A DNA stretch of 64,000 nt. Source: Tomocerus qinae. Its lineage: Eukaryota > Arthropoda > Collembola > Entomobryomorpha > Tomoceridae. Position numbers and translations under genes: made by a program. The stretch is from assembly GCA_020055645.1 (NCBI GenBank), contig CM034546.1, forward strand, positions 79,608,001 to 79,672,000, read 5' to 3'. Of this stretch, positions 11,007 through 22,967 are shown in pieces; position 1 is the stretch's first letter, and the number at the start of each line of letters is the position of its first letter. The notes below the pieces were generated by a model that ran no database searches, was not told the origin of the DNA, and saw only the letters and a program-made list of their open reading frames with translations.

Positions 11007-13666
11007 TTATTTTCCACCAACATGTGTGTCTCCGGGCCTCGAGTATACGCATTTAAAAAGGAAATTGATCCATTGACATTTCTCGGTGCAACAACGGAGG
11101 TCTCGAAAGCAAGGTCCACCTGGTCGAACGCACTGAAATACAAAATGGCCTAATGCAGTTAAAGTATCAAATATTCGGCTAAGCAAATACTTTTAATTAT
11201 TTGGAGTGGTTTCATTATTGATTTTACACCTATCATCTACACGTTTGACATTTTAAATCCCGAAATTGTGTCTTGTGCCACAATTTTGGGATTTTACTTA
11301 AAATGTCCCTATAGAAAACCTTATATCGTCCCATAAGGATCGAAAAAGCCTGTATCCACTTTCAGATTGGTGGACGAATAAGCCTATATCCATTTTTTGT
11401 TTGGTGGACGAATAAGCCTATATCCAATTTTCGTTTGGTGCAGGAAATAGCCTCTGTCATCTTACAGCCTTACGTAAAGTTGTCGGGGCACAGTAAGAAT
11501 AAACAAGTTCACGAAATGAAGTATTTATTATTTTTATGTTGATACTTGAAATATATCATCCTATAATGTACATAAGCATTATAAGGTTTTAGCTAATTAC
11601 ACAATAATACAAAAACAACTTTTAATTACACAAATTCGTATTTTGATATTGGATAAAACTAAACTGGCTGGAAGGTAGAATAAAAGTTCAATATTTCCGC
11701 CGCCCATATTAACTATGTATCAATACGCCCCTATAACTTTACAAGCAAAGCTGCAAGAGGATAGAGGCTATTCCCTGCACCAAACGAAAATTGGATATAG
11801 GCTTATTCGTCCACCAAACAAAAAATGGATATAGGCTTATTCGTCCACCAAACAAAAAATGGATATAGGCTTATTCGTCCACCAATCTGAAAGTGGATAC
11901 AGGCTTTTTCGATCCTTAAGGGACGATATACTATTTAGCTTTGGAAAAAATAAAAACTAGAAATTATCGAACTAAATGTATATTAGTCTTGGTCAAGTAA
12001 TTTCCTAAGAGATGTTATTGGGACTGGGATGAAGAGGTAGGCTGGCAGTCGAAACAGACCAATTAAAACTCAATTTTTTCTTATTTTATGTTCATGTGCG
12101 TCAGAAGGGCTACCGTCCCGTCTGTCCCTATCTCACCCTTGGTTTACTGGCATTCATTTTGACACAAAATTCAACAATTTTGTGCCAACGTGAAAAAAAC
12201 TTGGATTTTAATTGTTTGTTTCTGACTACCAACTTACCTAATCCCAGTCCCAGTAATAAGCACCTAGGTAATTATCTTGAATATTTACCAAATAATGTAA
12301 TACAATTGGTTATTATAAATGGACATTTGGCACTCCTGTCAAAACGGTCCTAAAATATAGCGGTGAGTAGAAAATTTAAAAATTTAGGCTTATTTTCTTT
12401 TTTTGCACTCCTAAGATTATAATTTATGTTTGAAAAATTTTCTCAATATAATTACAATGGTACGGTCCTGCATAACTTACTGCAGCAAATTCTAATGCAT
12501 TCTATTACCTTAAAACTTTCTTTGGCACCATATCGTCTCTTGAGGACGGAAAAAGCCTCCATCCATTTTTTGTTTGGTACATAGGAAAAAGTGTATATCC
12601 ATACGCTTGTTAATGGAGTTAGGCTATTGGATAGAAGCTTTTTCGTTCCTTAAAGGACGATATCTAATCCTAACTTGACTAAATGGAATTTAAATTACAA
12701 TTAAACAGATATACAACATAACCTGACATCTCGATCCCCTAAAGTCTCAAAAACACAATATCCGCAGTTTCAGGTTGATAAGAAATACCTCTACAATATC
12801 CAATTTTAAGTTTAGTATTTGGAACCCACAATACCAATTTTAAGAAACTGGATATATATTGACTTTGATACCTTAAGAGACGACAAAATACATAATCTGA
12901 TCAATATAATATTACTATATTTTATGATTCAGATAATATACACCAGTAGATCTCAAAAAACTTATACATACAGTCATAAATTATACTTAAATGTTAAGAA
13001 AAATGTTATTTACACTTCCAGGTTCAGTATTATCGTGAATCGAAGGCCTTCCATTAAATGGATATCCAATTGGATATCCTACGCTTTGGCGAGCACTTAT
13101 ATTTCGCCTGAACGGATGGTCGTAGTCCTCCTCATTAAGGTTGCGGTTGTTATGCCGATGGATAAATCTTTTCGAGCGTACAATTTCTTGAGATGCTTCT
13201 AAATTGTCCAAGTCATCACTCGTTTCTAGTTGAAATATAATGCAAAACCACAATTTTAATCCTTTTTGACCTTACATTATAATTCCACAAATCTACCTCC
13301 CTCAATTATTTTGGACAAAAATAGTCGTCCCCAATGTAGGATATACTTATACATGTCAAACATATTTTGATGATCTTATAATAGTTTATAAGAAAATGGT
13401 ATTCAGATATGAAATTATTATTACATGATTGGCAATATTATTATTATATTCAAAATACATACTTGCCTCATATATTAGACAACTTTATATACTGAAAATC
13501 AAGAATCTCTAATGAATACTTAATTTCAAATTTACACAATGCCCGACAACAATTATAGTTTATCAAGAGTCCCCAGTGACTGACCTGATCCAGTATTTCC
13601 TAGGTATATAATAAAAATCAACACAAAATGTTGAAACCGAAAACCAGGAAAAGTCCAGAGGGTCAT
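11007..13666 (-). CDS. Secreted cystine-knot (knottin-type) peptide precursor, copy 1
   Basis: Three exons, each carrying one part of the precursor: 13666-13585 (signal peptide), 13225-13014 (propeptide or linker) and 11132-11007 (cysteine domain), phases 1 and 0, 139 aa. The second exon starts acidic, has a furin-like RSKR site followed by FIHRH, and ends SIHDNTEPGS. The third exon holds six cysteines in the pattern C-x6-C-x5-CC-x3-C-x8-C, the classic inhibitor-cystine-knot spacing, and ends GGK-stop, which could yield a C-terminal amide. The fold is inferred from spacing only. Knottins include venom toxins, antimicrobial peptides and neuromodulators; nothing here decides among them. Intron 2 contains two palindromic elements. 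It is paralogous to the genes at 14511-15902 and 46417-47755. Confidence 0.8.
11322..11930. mobile_element. Foldback element with TATATCGTCCC tips
   Basis: Long inverted arms (about 160-180 bp) begin TATATCGTCCC and contain direct sub-repeats of about 40 bp (a GGTGGACGAATAAGCC-type unit, two copies on the left and three on the right). The site may be a TA duplication. No coding capacity. It sits in intron 2 of the first knottin gene. Confidence 0.65.
12531..12663. mobile_element. Short relative of the TATCGTCCC foldback family
   Basis: Inverted ends (TATCGTCTCTTGAGGACGG and its imperfect complement) and the internal AAAAAGCCT/AGCTTTTTCG motifs match the larger element at 11322-11930. A further partial relative begins near 19388. 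It also lies in knottin intron 2. Confidence 0.5.
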
Positions 13667-14510
13667 TTTCTTTGTAATTGTACTAATTTGGAAATTGTAG
13701 AATGCAATTGAATTTTGAGCATTAGAAACAAAACGACCTTAAGAGATAGTAGTATGTTAAAACTCAAGGATAATTATTACTGAATGGATTAATTGTTTTA
13801 TTTTTTATAATTCGATCAATGTCATTTTAGTGTTACATTATTCATTACATATAGTAAGGGTATATAGTTTTTAGAACAATTAATTAATTTGATGATCTTT
13901 TAATGTTATCATTATAATTAATTCAAGGAAATTTTTCTTCTGGTTTAGTTTACAACAGAAATAATAAATGACGATTGAAATGTGATGAAATTGAATACAA
14001 TTAAATGAATATTAAGCATAAAATTCGAGTTGAAATACTCATATTTGCGCTTCGAATTGTTTGAACTGACAGTGACAATGTATTTTTTTAAATGGCCAAT
14101 GAATTTTTATAATTTTATTTATTTTTTAATATGCACTATTTATTTTATAATAACTAAGGTATGTCAATGTCAGTTTAGAGTAATCAGTATCAGTAGCCGT
14201 ATGTAAAAATGGTCCCACTATTTCCATTACCAATCCTCATACAACCAAATTATACGTTTAAATTCCACAGGAATTCTGAAATTTGGTGGTTACCAATTAT
14301 GAACACTGCCAAAGTACTTAGTTTCCAAATTTGCCCCACTGCCTTAGTTGTACATGCTTTTGAATAAATGCAATTTATTTGGACATTTAATACGTTTTAT
14401 ATTTTATTGCTTGCAAACTTTTTAATTTATGAATGTACGGATTTGGAAAAATGTTTCCAACTTTTTCCTATTCGACGGTTTGAAATTTAAAACTTTGGCG
14501 TCATGACTTG
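13667..14510. other. Intergenic region between knottin copies 1 and 2
   Basis: No open frame of interest. It should contain the promoter and any 5' non-coding exon of copy 1. An acceptor (CCAAATTAG) sits just upstream of the copy 1 start codon and a near-identical one upstream of copy 2, so both genes probably have an untranslated first exon that I could not place. Confidence 0.45.
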
Positions 14511-15902
14511 TTACTTTCCACCAACATGTGTGTCTCCGGGCCTGGTGTATACGCATTTGAAAAGGAAACTCACCCATTGACATTTCTCGGTGCAACAACG
14601 AAGGTCTTGGAAGCAAGGTCCACCTGGTCTCACACACTGAAATACAAAATGTCCATATAATTTGGGTAGTAAATATTTGGCACAGTAATAAGTATGGTTA
14701 CCGAACGACGTTTAGTAAACGTTAATTGGAGATTGATTATTATTAATAATTACTTATTATGTTCACCTATCAAGTCTTCTTACAATTTTTTAAGCTTGGA
14801 ACACGGCTAAGTATTTTAATCATTATATAATTGGAATCTCATAGATGTTTTGAAAAATAAATAGTATAATTAATTTTCATTCAAAAGTCCATTATTTTGT
14901 TTCATTGACACTATAATTTAAAGTTGAAAATGTTTAAATGATTTTCTGGCAACGACCCAGCATACGACTCCTTATTCTTTAAACAACACACTAGGACAAT
15001 GAATTTCCAATTGCAATACTATCATGTCATTTTACAGGCTGGTCACAAAATTTATAATTTCTAGCTGTGGCAAGTGAAATGTTATTTCGCTTGAAATAAA
15101 TATAGATATAAATGACTTTATTTCGTGAAATATTTCACTGCAGCTTTTGTTGAAAAGTGAAATTATTGAAATGAATAAGGGTACATGGCAATTTGATTTC
15201 ATTTATTTAGCTTTGTTTCATTAATTCCATTTTTCAAGAAAAATGTCTTGAAAAGGGAAATAAATTCCAACCCTGATAAGTTAAATAATAAATAAAATAG
15301 TTGAGGAAAATTAGTCATACATCTCCAGTGTTAGTGTTATCGTGAATCGAAGGCTTTCCTGGTCGCCCCCAGAGTCCGGGTGCGAGGTCCGGCCATTGTC
15401 GAGCGGTAATCTTTTCCCTGAACGGATTGTTGTCTTCCACATCATTGTTGCCATGGACATGGATAAATCTTTTGGCACGTACAATTTCTCTAGATGCGTC
15501 AAGATTGTCCCAGTCATCGGCCTTTGTTTCTGAATGGAATAATTCTCAAACATGTTTTTCATTATAATATCCAATCTTAGAACGTACTTTAATATTATGA
15601 TACTAATTATAATATTTCTACCACCGCCACAATTTTAAAATAATTACCTAAATCTGAAACGTATGAAATTAGTATTCGGGCTTTACAATATAGCTTTAAA
15701 CAGTGCCTTAAGATGTAGAAGCAAAATTTTTTATAATTTTAGAAATAGTTAACATTAGTATTATTTCTTACAGAAAAATGCATAACACATTTTTATTCTA
15801 CTTCCAATTTCTCTAGGACTGACCTGATTGAATATTTCCAAGGTAGATAATGAAAATCAACAAACAAGGGAAACCCAAACGCGTACGACTCCTGAGAGCC
15901 AT
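14511..15902 (-). CDS. Secreted cystine-knot (knottin-type) peptide precursor, copy 2
   Basis: Same plan as copy 1, with exons 15902-15824 (signal peptide), 15529-15321 (propeptide) and 14636-14511 (cysteine exon), phases 1 and 0, 137 aa. All six cysteines and their spacing are kept. The propeptide has RAKR followed by FIHVH but differs from the other two copies in its middle, which is rich in Trp, Pro and Gly instead of the GYPIGYPFNG segment. Against copy 3 the cysteine exon shows mostly silent changes. It lies 845 bases from copy 1 on the same strand, so the pair looks like a tandem duplication. Activity and target are unknown. Confidence 0.8.
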
Positions 15903-17013
15903 TTTATTTCAGATTGAACTAATTTTGGAATATTTTAATGAAACTGGCTTTTCGTATAAAATACAATACGACCTTAGAAGATAGCTGTAAAAGTTAAAAA
16001 ATGGAGAATAATGACAATTAATGCTTTTATTAAATTGAATTAATGGTGTATTGTTTAAAAACAATAAATTTAGGGCTACCTTACCTATTTTATCCTACGC
16101 GGCAATGTGACAAAACTATGGATTAATGAAATTTGAAATGTACTAGACTTAGCAGTTTACTGTTTCATAAAAAAACTGATGAATTCTTGATCATTTAATG
16201 TTTTGAGCAAAAGTTAGACAATGGCCCCATTTTATTAATATGTACATAATACATTTGTACCTAAAAACATTGCGATTGTAACGGATTAAAAAAATTTGCA
16301 AAGCGATAAAATTTCTGAGTTTCACAACATAAAGTTTCACTAAGCATTTTCTAGTATAGTAAACTAAATAGCCATTATATATTTAAAAGTTTGAGTTTGA
16401 TAGCTATTGTTAAAAATCAGATTTCCATTTTGCACAGGCTGATTTGCTGTTCGCAGTCAGAAAATAGAACTTTTGCTCTACATACATGACAATTTTCATC
16501 GTCAGATATTTATTTACTTAAAGGTAGATGCAACTTGTATCTACCTATCAATCTGTATTGTCTTACTATCCTTTATGAGTATGAGTACATAATTAAGGTT
16601 TCATATGTTTGTTAAAGTAGGGTTTCTGGCCTTCAAGATTAAAAGCCATTTATAAGCGACCCTACGTTTGGCTTGCTTTTTACTTTTTGCCGTTTCTGAC
16701 TCCATTTCTTTATTTATTGTGCAGCAGCATTCAAAATTTGAGTCAGAAAAAGGGCCCTTTTCCTAAAGAGGAAGATTAAATTTATTATTTGTCCAGTTTG
16801 CTAAATTAATATTAAAGAGCTACAATTAAGAACGTACTTCATAAGATGGGCTGCCAAGATTTAACCTATTGCAAATAGAGTTTAATAGACCAAAAGGATC
16901 TTGAGGGATGTCGTCGTCGTTTACCACTATAGCAAATTTTCCCCCTACAATATTGGTTTATTGTGTGACTGCCATTCATACCACGAATCAAAATAAACAA
17001 TAATAGTATTTGG
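15903..17013. other. Non-coding interval
   Basis: No gene recognised. It presumably contains the promoter of knottin copy 2 and the 3' flank of the CARD-NTPase-CARD gene. Confidence 0.5.
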
Positions 17014-19881
17014 TTAACCTTTCGCTGGCTGTGCTGGAAACGGTTGAGGCTGTTCTTTGGGGAGGCTTTCGTTGATTTTTTTTACAAGATGCTCATTTCT
17101 GGTTTTTCTCAGTATTTTTGAGATTTTCGATTTCCACCTCAAGTTCATGTCTATTTTCAATAAAGTTGAAAACAATTCTTGCCCTTGTTCAAGAGAGGTA
17201 CATTTCGCTTTCTACATTATTAAACCGTAAAATTATTAAAATAGACACCATTCCAATAAAGACTGAAAGTAAGAATAACAGTATAAATAATTAAGTAGAT
17301 AATTTTGACATTTAAAATTGGGCTCACAATCGTTTCACTTTCATGTTCAGATATTACATCGTCTTGAACCAAATGAATTAATAGTTCAGTAATATTGGTT
17401 ACATTTTGGGCAAAGTAAACCAAATTTTTTTGAACAATTTTGTTTATATCACATGCTGTAGAGGAAACAGTAAATTGTGGAGTGCTGACAACTCTTTTAC
17501 TATTTTTTTCATTTTTCTTTTTTTCGGCTTCGGATTGTGAAGTCTCCTGAATAAAGACAAGAAAAATGGTGAAGGCTTAACTAAGTACATGCATGTGTAT
17601 GGAGGAAACCAAGATAGAGCAACAATTACAATAGTAATCAAAGGAGTAATCTATAAAATATCTACCACTATAGGTATACGCAGTTTAAAAACTAATTATT
17701 ATCGTTTGAAATTCTTATCGGACACAAATAGTAAAGATGTCTTTTTGAAGTATTAATTGTCCTTAGAAGGACAAAACAATTTATGTCAATGTCCAAAAAA
17801 TGATTACAGTATCAGTATCTATCAATGCACCTAAATATATTCCAAATTGCTTCAACTTTTCTCGAGCAATGACAATTTGAAACATATGCAGACAGCGTAG
17901 CATTGTAAATTTATTATAAAAAATTTAGGATACTGGATTACTTTCATTACTGTACTAACCTTATTAGAGTGCTTAGTTTGAAAGCTGACGACGTTTAGAG
18001 CATCAAAGATGTTCGAGAAATATTTTTTAACATTCAAATTTGAAAGATTTTCAAGTTCAATTTCCTTGAATTGATTTAAACTCTTGATTGGTTTGGTTCG
18101 AGACGTTATGATTAAGTAATGGTCTTTCCATAGAATATATTTTTCAATTAGTAGATTTAAAAAGTTATCCCCATGGTTGGTAATGTCATCGATAATTAAC
18201 AAGCATGGTCTATTCGACAAGGCTGAGAAGATCTCCCAGACAAAGACAGTTAGCTTTTCCTCGTCGTTAGAATACTCATTTAAATCTTGGCCAAAGTTTT
18301 CAACAAGTCGTTGAAAGGAATCATTTAGCAAATTATTACTGGCTGACAGCCATATACAATTTCCTTCACATTCCAGATAAAAAGTTTTAGCAAACTTCCT
18401 CGCTAATTCAGATTTCCCAATTCCAGAATTTCCAGTAATCACAACACATTTATTAGTTTGTTCTTTCAGAAACCACTTTTCGAGATTTATTAAGTGTTCC
18501 TCCTGTCCAACGAAGTGTATTGATGGAGGTTCTATGTCAAACCATATCTGGGATATAATGCTTTTCGGCTGGTTACAGTTTTTCTCTTTCAGAATATTTG
18601 AAACAGCTTCATTGCCAGTTTCAGTAAGACAACGTATTAGAGTGTCTCTTTCCTGATTAATTTTTTGGTTCGTTAACAAACTTTTGTAGACAGTAATAGC
18701 GGCATCATATAAATTGGCTCCATATTTTAGTTTGATCTGTATGCAATAAAATAAATGATTTATTTACAACATCACAACCAAAAGAGTAGTAGTTGTTCAC
18801 TTGTTTTTTTGTCGAAGATTTCAGTTCTAAAATTTCATGTAAATTAAAAATATTTTTTCTTTTATTATAATAAATCAAATTTTTATGTCAAAAGTGGCTA
18901 AAATAAATGATCGACTGATGTACTACTTATCGGTCAAAAAATTTGCAAGGTATTTGAAATTAGGCGATTTTACAGATGGAATTGATTAAAACCATCCCAA
19001 TCCCCTGGGGATGTTTGATTAAAATTGAAGTTATTATATACTTGACATATTGCGATAGAGGGCTACGCCAAATAATGTATAAAAAGACATGCTTAAATCA
19101 ATGGTACCATTCCCATTACTATTTTGTATTTTAACAGCTCAATAAATTTATTGAGAAATCAATGTTAAGTGATAAAAATTAAAAAATTGTTTAGGCACTT
19201 AAGCAAATGTACTGTAACTCTGTAAGTAGAGTAAGTATGTAAGGACTAGAACAATCTTTGTTATATTCTAATTCTTGTACTCAGAACTTGGACGTGGACT
19301 CGTGAATATACTTAGAGAACAACCAGCCCATAAAAGAGTAACTCGATATTATATGAAAAATAAGATTTTGATTTTAATATAATTATTTCGTCCCTTAAGG
19401 AACCATTTAGCCTAAAACCACTATTCATTTTGTGTACCAAATAGCCTTTAAATTAAATAGATTTGCCACATTTCAACATTTCAAAACTCGTTTGAGGAAT
19501 AGAAATTAAATCAAACGTTTTTTACTCCAATCATAAATAATATATTAAAATGTCATACGATTGGAGATGGGAATATCAAGAATTTTAGTTTTTATTTAGT
19601 TTCAAGTTGTTCTTTAAAAACTGAAGCCTTGGAGAAATACCCTCACATAACTTTGGGATGTAGTATTACAACATAGTTCAACATATTTTGAGAAAGGTTG
19701 GAACAATACTATGGAAAATATAATAGATCTCTGATTTTTAAATATGTCTTACCGATTTGTAATCAAATTTGTCATCAATGAAGTTATTTTGTGTTAGCAA
19801 TTGAACCAAATAATCCAAATTTTTTGTATTTTCTGCCACATCATGTATATTACATCCAATGTTAAATAACACGTGCTCCAT
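17014..19881 (-). CDS. CARD-NTPase-CARD protein (STAND/NB-ARC-like), cassette A
   Basis: Four phase-0 exons: 19881-19753, 18736-17960, 17546-17328 and 17211-17014, 440 aa. Residues 1 to about 105 look like a death-fold CARD split by the first intron. The NTPase core follows: FVGQEE at about 118-123, P-loop GNSGIGKS at 145-152, Walker B LLIIDD near 222-227, and ITSRT near 253-257, which carries the sensor arginine. Exons 3 and 4 encode a second CARD-like helical unit, separated from the NTPase by a Lys/Glu-rich linker and again split by an intron. The order recalls APAF1/CED-4 proteins, but the C-terminal repeats are replaced by a second CARD and a proper winged-helix region is not evident. 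It likely acts as a cytosolic signalling switch that assembles through CARDs. It is head-to-head with the gene at 21427. CARD assignment rests on pattern, not on a profile search. Confidence 0.72.
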
Positions 19882-21426
19882 TTTAAGTTGCCTGCTAAGT
19901 CGTAACGTTGCATTTCTTTCAGAGCAGACAATAAAATTAATCAGTTTAGTTCTGGTTTACAACAAATTACACCAATAATAAATTGCCATGAAATATATAT
20001 TCTATCATAGCCATTCCACTAGGTACATCACGAACATAATTATTACATTAGAAAATTGAACGCAATAAAAGTGCAATACTATTATAATTTGTAAAGCCGC
20101 TTTCGGATGATGTCCTGCAAAAGATGAGAGAATTATCAGTCAAGTTCAGCAATCAATAGAATAGATTTTTTATTAATTTAGTCTTCAAATCTACCGGTTT
20201 ATTTCTACTTTTTATCTCCATCGAAATCGAAAACGTGTTCAAATTTTCAGTTAAAATATACTTTCATAAAATAGGCCACAAAATTAGAAATCACTCCAAA
20301 ACGCACATATACTGCATAAACTTCGTATAATATATTAAATTATAACAAAAAACAGTACCTATCATAATAGGTCTTATAATATAGGTTGCTTGATAGTATA
20401 TTATTATTACTATGACGAAACTTAGTACACACTTTTATTTCGCACATAGCAATTTCAATATGTTTATCTAGGCAAAACGAGACATAAAGTAAAGGTAAAG
20501 AATACACTCTCTTTATATATTATGTGAACTATAGCAAACACAAAATGAACACGTTATTAGTACACGCACGAATTATTCCAATTTTCAGTTATCTATTTGG
20601 TGATAAATGGGAGTAGTATATGCTTACTTTACTAACTATAATGTGGTACACATCATATAACATGTATTTTTTATATTGCATTAAATTGCACTCGCTATAT
20701 ATGACGAATATTATATTACACATCTCCAAACCCACGGCCACCCACGGTTTCAGCAATTAGCAAATCACATACGAAAAGTGTCAACGATTGGGATAATTAA
20801 TTGACTAACTTCTTATTGGCATTGGATAATATAAAGGGCTTGATAAATGTAAAAATTTATAAATTCATCCTGAATTTCAAAAAAATCCACTTTTCTCTGA
20901 AAATATTGATCCGCAAGCCCACAAATTGCGACCCCGAGAAACTTTTCACCAGTGTAATCAATTTGAAATTCTGATCCTTATCTACCGTGTACATACTGTG
21001 TATAATATATTATATGTACAGCCTATAACAATGTCCCCTTTAGCAAGAAAAATACTTATCACAAATCGTGGGAATGTGCAGGTTCTGTAATGTTTTATGC
21101 ATAATATAGCAGGAGCCAATGCAATGTTGGAAATATTAGTATTAGGTATTTATCCTGTAAAATGAAATCCACTCAATATGGTGGTGGGCTAAGTGATAAG
21201 ACTACAAGACATAATCTCAAACTAGGAACATGTCCATTCGGCCATGATGTGGTTAAAATGATATTCATTATTAAGTATAACGTGATTGATTATTTATTTG
21301 TCATACCGGTAACATATGAAACTCAAATATGAAACTAAACTTTAAAACTTGATTTTGTATTATAATTTGTATCAACAATTTTAAAATTCTAATGTTGGTA
21401 ATTGAACTATTGAAATAACAATAAAC
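19882..21426. other. Shared divergent upstream region, cassette A
   Basis: About 1.5 kb of non-coding DNA between two head-to-head CARD-NTPase genes; the equivalent gap in cassette B is 1.4 kb. It may hold a bidirectional regulatory region. I found no clear TATA-initiator pair. Confidence 0.4.
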
Positions 21427-22577
21427 ATGCAAGAAACGTACGCTTTAAAAATAACCGAAAACTTACATGATTTGTGCTCAAACACCGTCGAAACACTTCC
21501 TTTGATGACCTTATTACTTCAAAGGAAAGTATTTTCTCTTCAGGAATTCCAAAAGCGTGTAAGAACGGAAGTTCAAACTTAGTTTTGTCATGTATATTCA
21601 AATTTATAGTAAATTAAACCTATTTCCAGGTAACGGATATGGATCGGGATTTATATAGAGCGCACATGGATTTGTACATAGATATCACAAGAAAATGCGA
21701 TGACACGTTCCACAAACTTTTGGAATGTTTACACTTAAGTGGAAATGACCGGTTGAAGACTCTTTTAAGTCGATTTCATTGGAATTCTACCCAAGGAAAT
21801 ATAAATCCAGAAAAAGTATGTTTTGAAGTCCCGATACCAACTAGACATTTTGTTGGAAGAGAAAGTCTTTTAGACGAAATTCACCAATACTGGAAAAACA
21901 ATTTGGAGCAGAAGGCCCTTCCACTTTTGGTGATAACTGGGGAAAAGGGCATTGGAAAAACTACCCTTGCATCCAAATACGTCGAACTGTTTCGCAGAGA
22001 AGTCAAAGGTCACTGCTTATGGATAAATGCTGAGTCAGGAGATACTACCATAGGGTCATTTGCAGATTTAACAACAGAGATTCGGACGAATGGTAGTGAC
22101 CTGCAGGATTCCGAAATTATAAAAGCAGTATGTAATCACTTCAAAAGTACAGAGTGCATTTTCGTTTTTGACGGATTGAGTAATTACCGCGAAGAGAATT
22201 TTCAGCGATTTTTTAAAAGATGCCGAACAGCAGCAGATCCATTGGCAATAAAGCCTTTCATTTTCTTAACATCAGTTAACGATAATAATGTACAAGAAAT
22301 TTTCGAATTGCAGGCTAATCATGTACGGTTAACTACATTAGATCACTCTGAAATGGTTGAGTATTTCGGGAAGGCATTTTCTTCTGCTGACAATATAGAG
22401 TTGATAGACAATCTTTCTTGCACCATTAATGGCCATCCAGCAATTATGGTGAGAGTGGCTGCACATATAATGGATAATTGTCGTTTAAATTGTTTGTTGG
22501 TTGACGTCATAAGGCGAACACTGACAGAAATTCAAAATGGGGAATTTATATTGTTAAAAGAGGAGGACCATTCTTAA
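21427..22577 (+). CDS. Short CARD-NTPase (STAND/NB-ARC-like), cassette A
   Basis: Two exons (21427-21558 and 21630-22577, phase 0) give 359 aa. Residues 1 to about 90 form a CARD-like domain split at residue 44/45. Then come FVGRE near 118, P-loop GEKGIGKT at 148-155, Walker B CIFVFDG near 221-226, and an INGHPA motif that matches the GLPL-type position of NB-ARC proteins. The strand after Walker B reads LTSVND and lacks the usual sensor arginine. The protein ends soon after, with no repeat region, so it may depend on partners such as the opposite CARD-NTPase-CARD product. It converges with the papain-like gene at 22968-24295, leaving only 390 bases between stop codons. The paralogue is at 27988-29164. 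Confidence 0.75.
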
Positions 22578-22967
22578 AATTATGGATAATGTAATACTAA
22601 CTTTGTTGTGTCAAGTGGTTACTTCATTTTTGACATTCACTACATACTACATGCAGAGTTGCATAAAGCCTGTAAAAATGCTTTCAGAAAATACCAAATG
22701 TATTTGTATGTATGTATATGTAACCGAGTCAATAAAAACCTTCTTCTATATAAACTCAAAATGTTAAAGTGCAAGTGTAAGAAAGTTTTGAAGATGCGAA
22801 AACAAAGCATAAATTCAACCGCATCCATTTTAGCCTGGAGTATATTATTATATTAGTAATATTTACTTGTTTAATATGTCTTAAATTTATATAAAGTATA
22901 TATTTTATTTACTTCTGTATTAGCACTTTATTAGTAAGTGTGCAACAAATCTTTTTATAATCTTATT

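Noticed and set aside
12096-12353. 85-codon + strand open frame
   Set aside because: Lies in an intron of knottin copy 1 on the other strand, with no domain, low-complexity content and no splice support.
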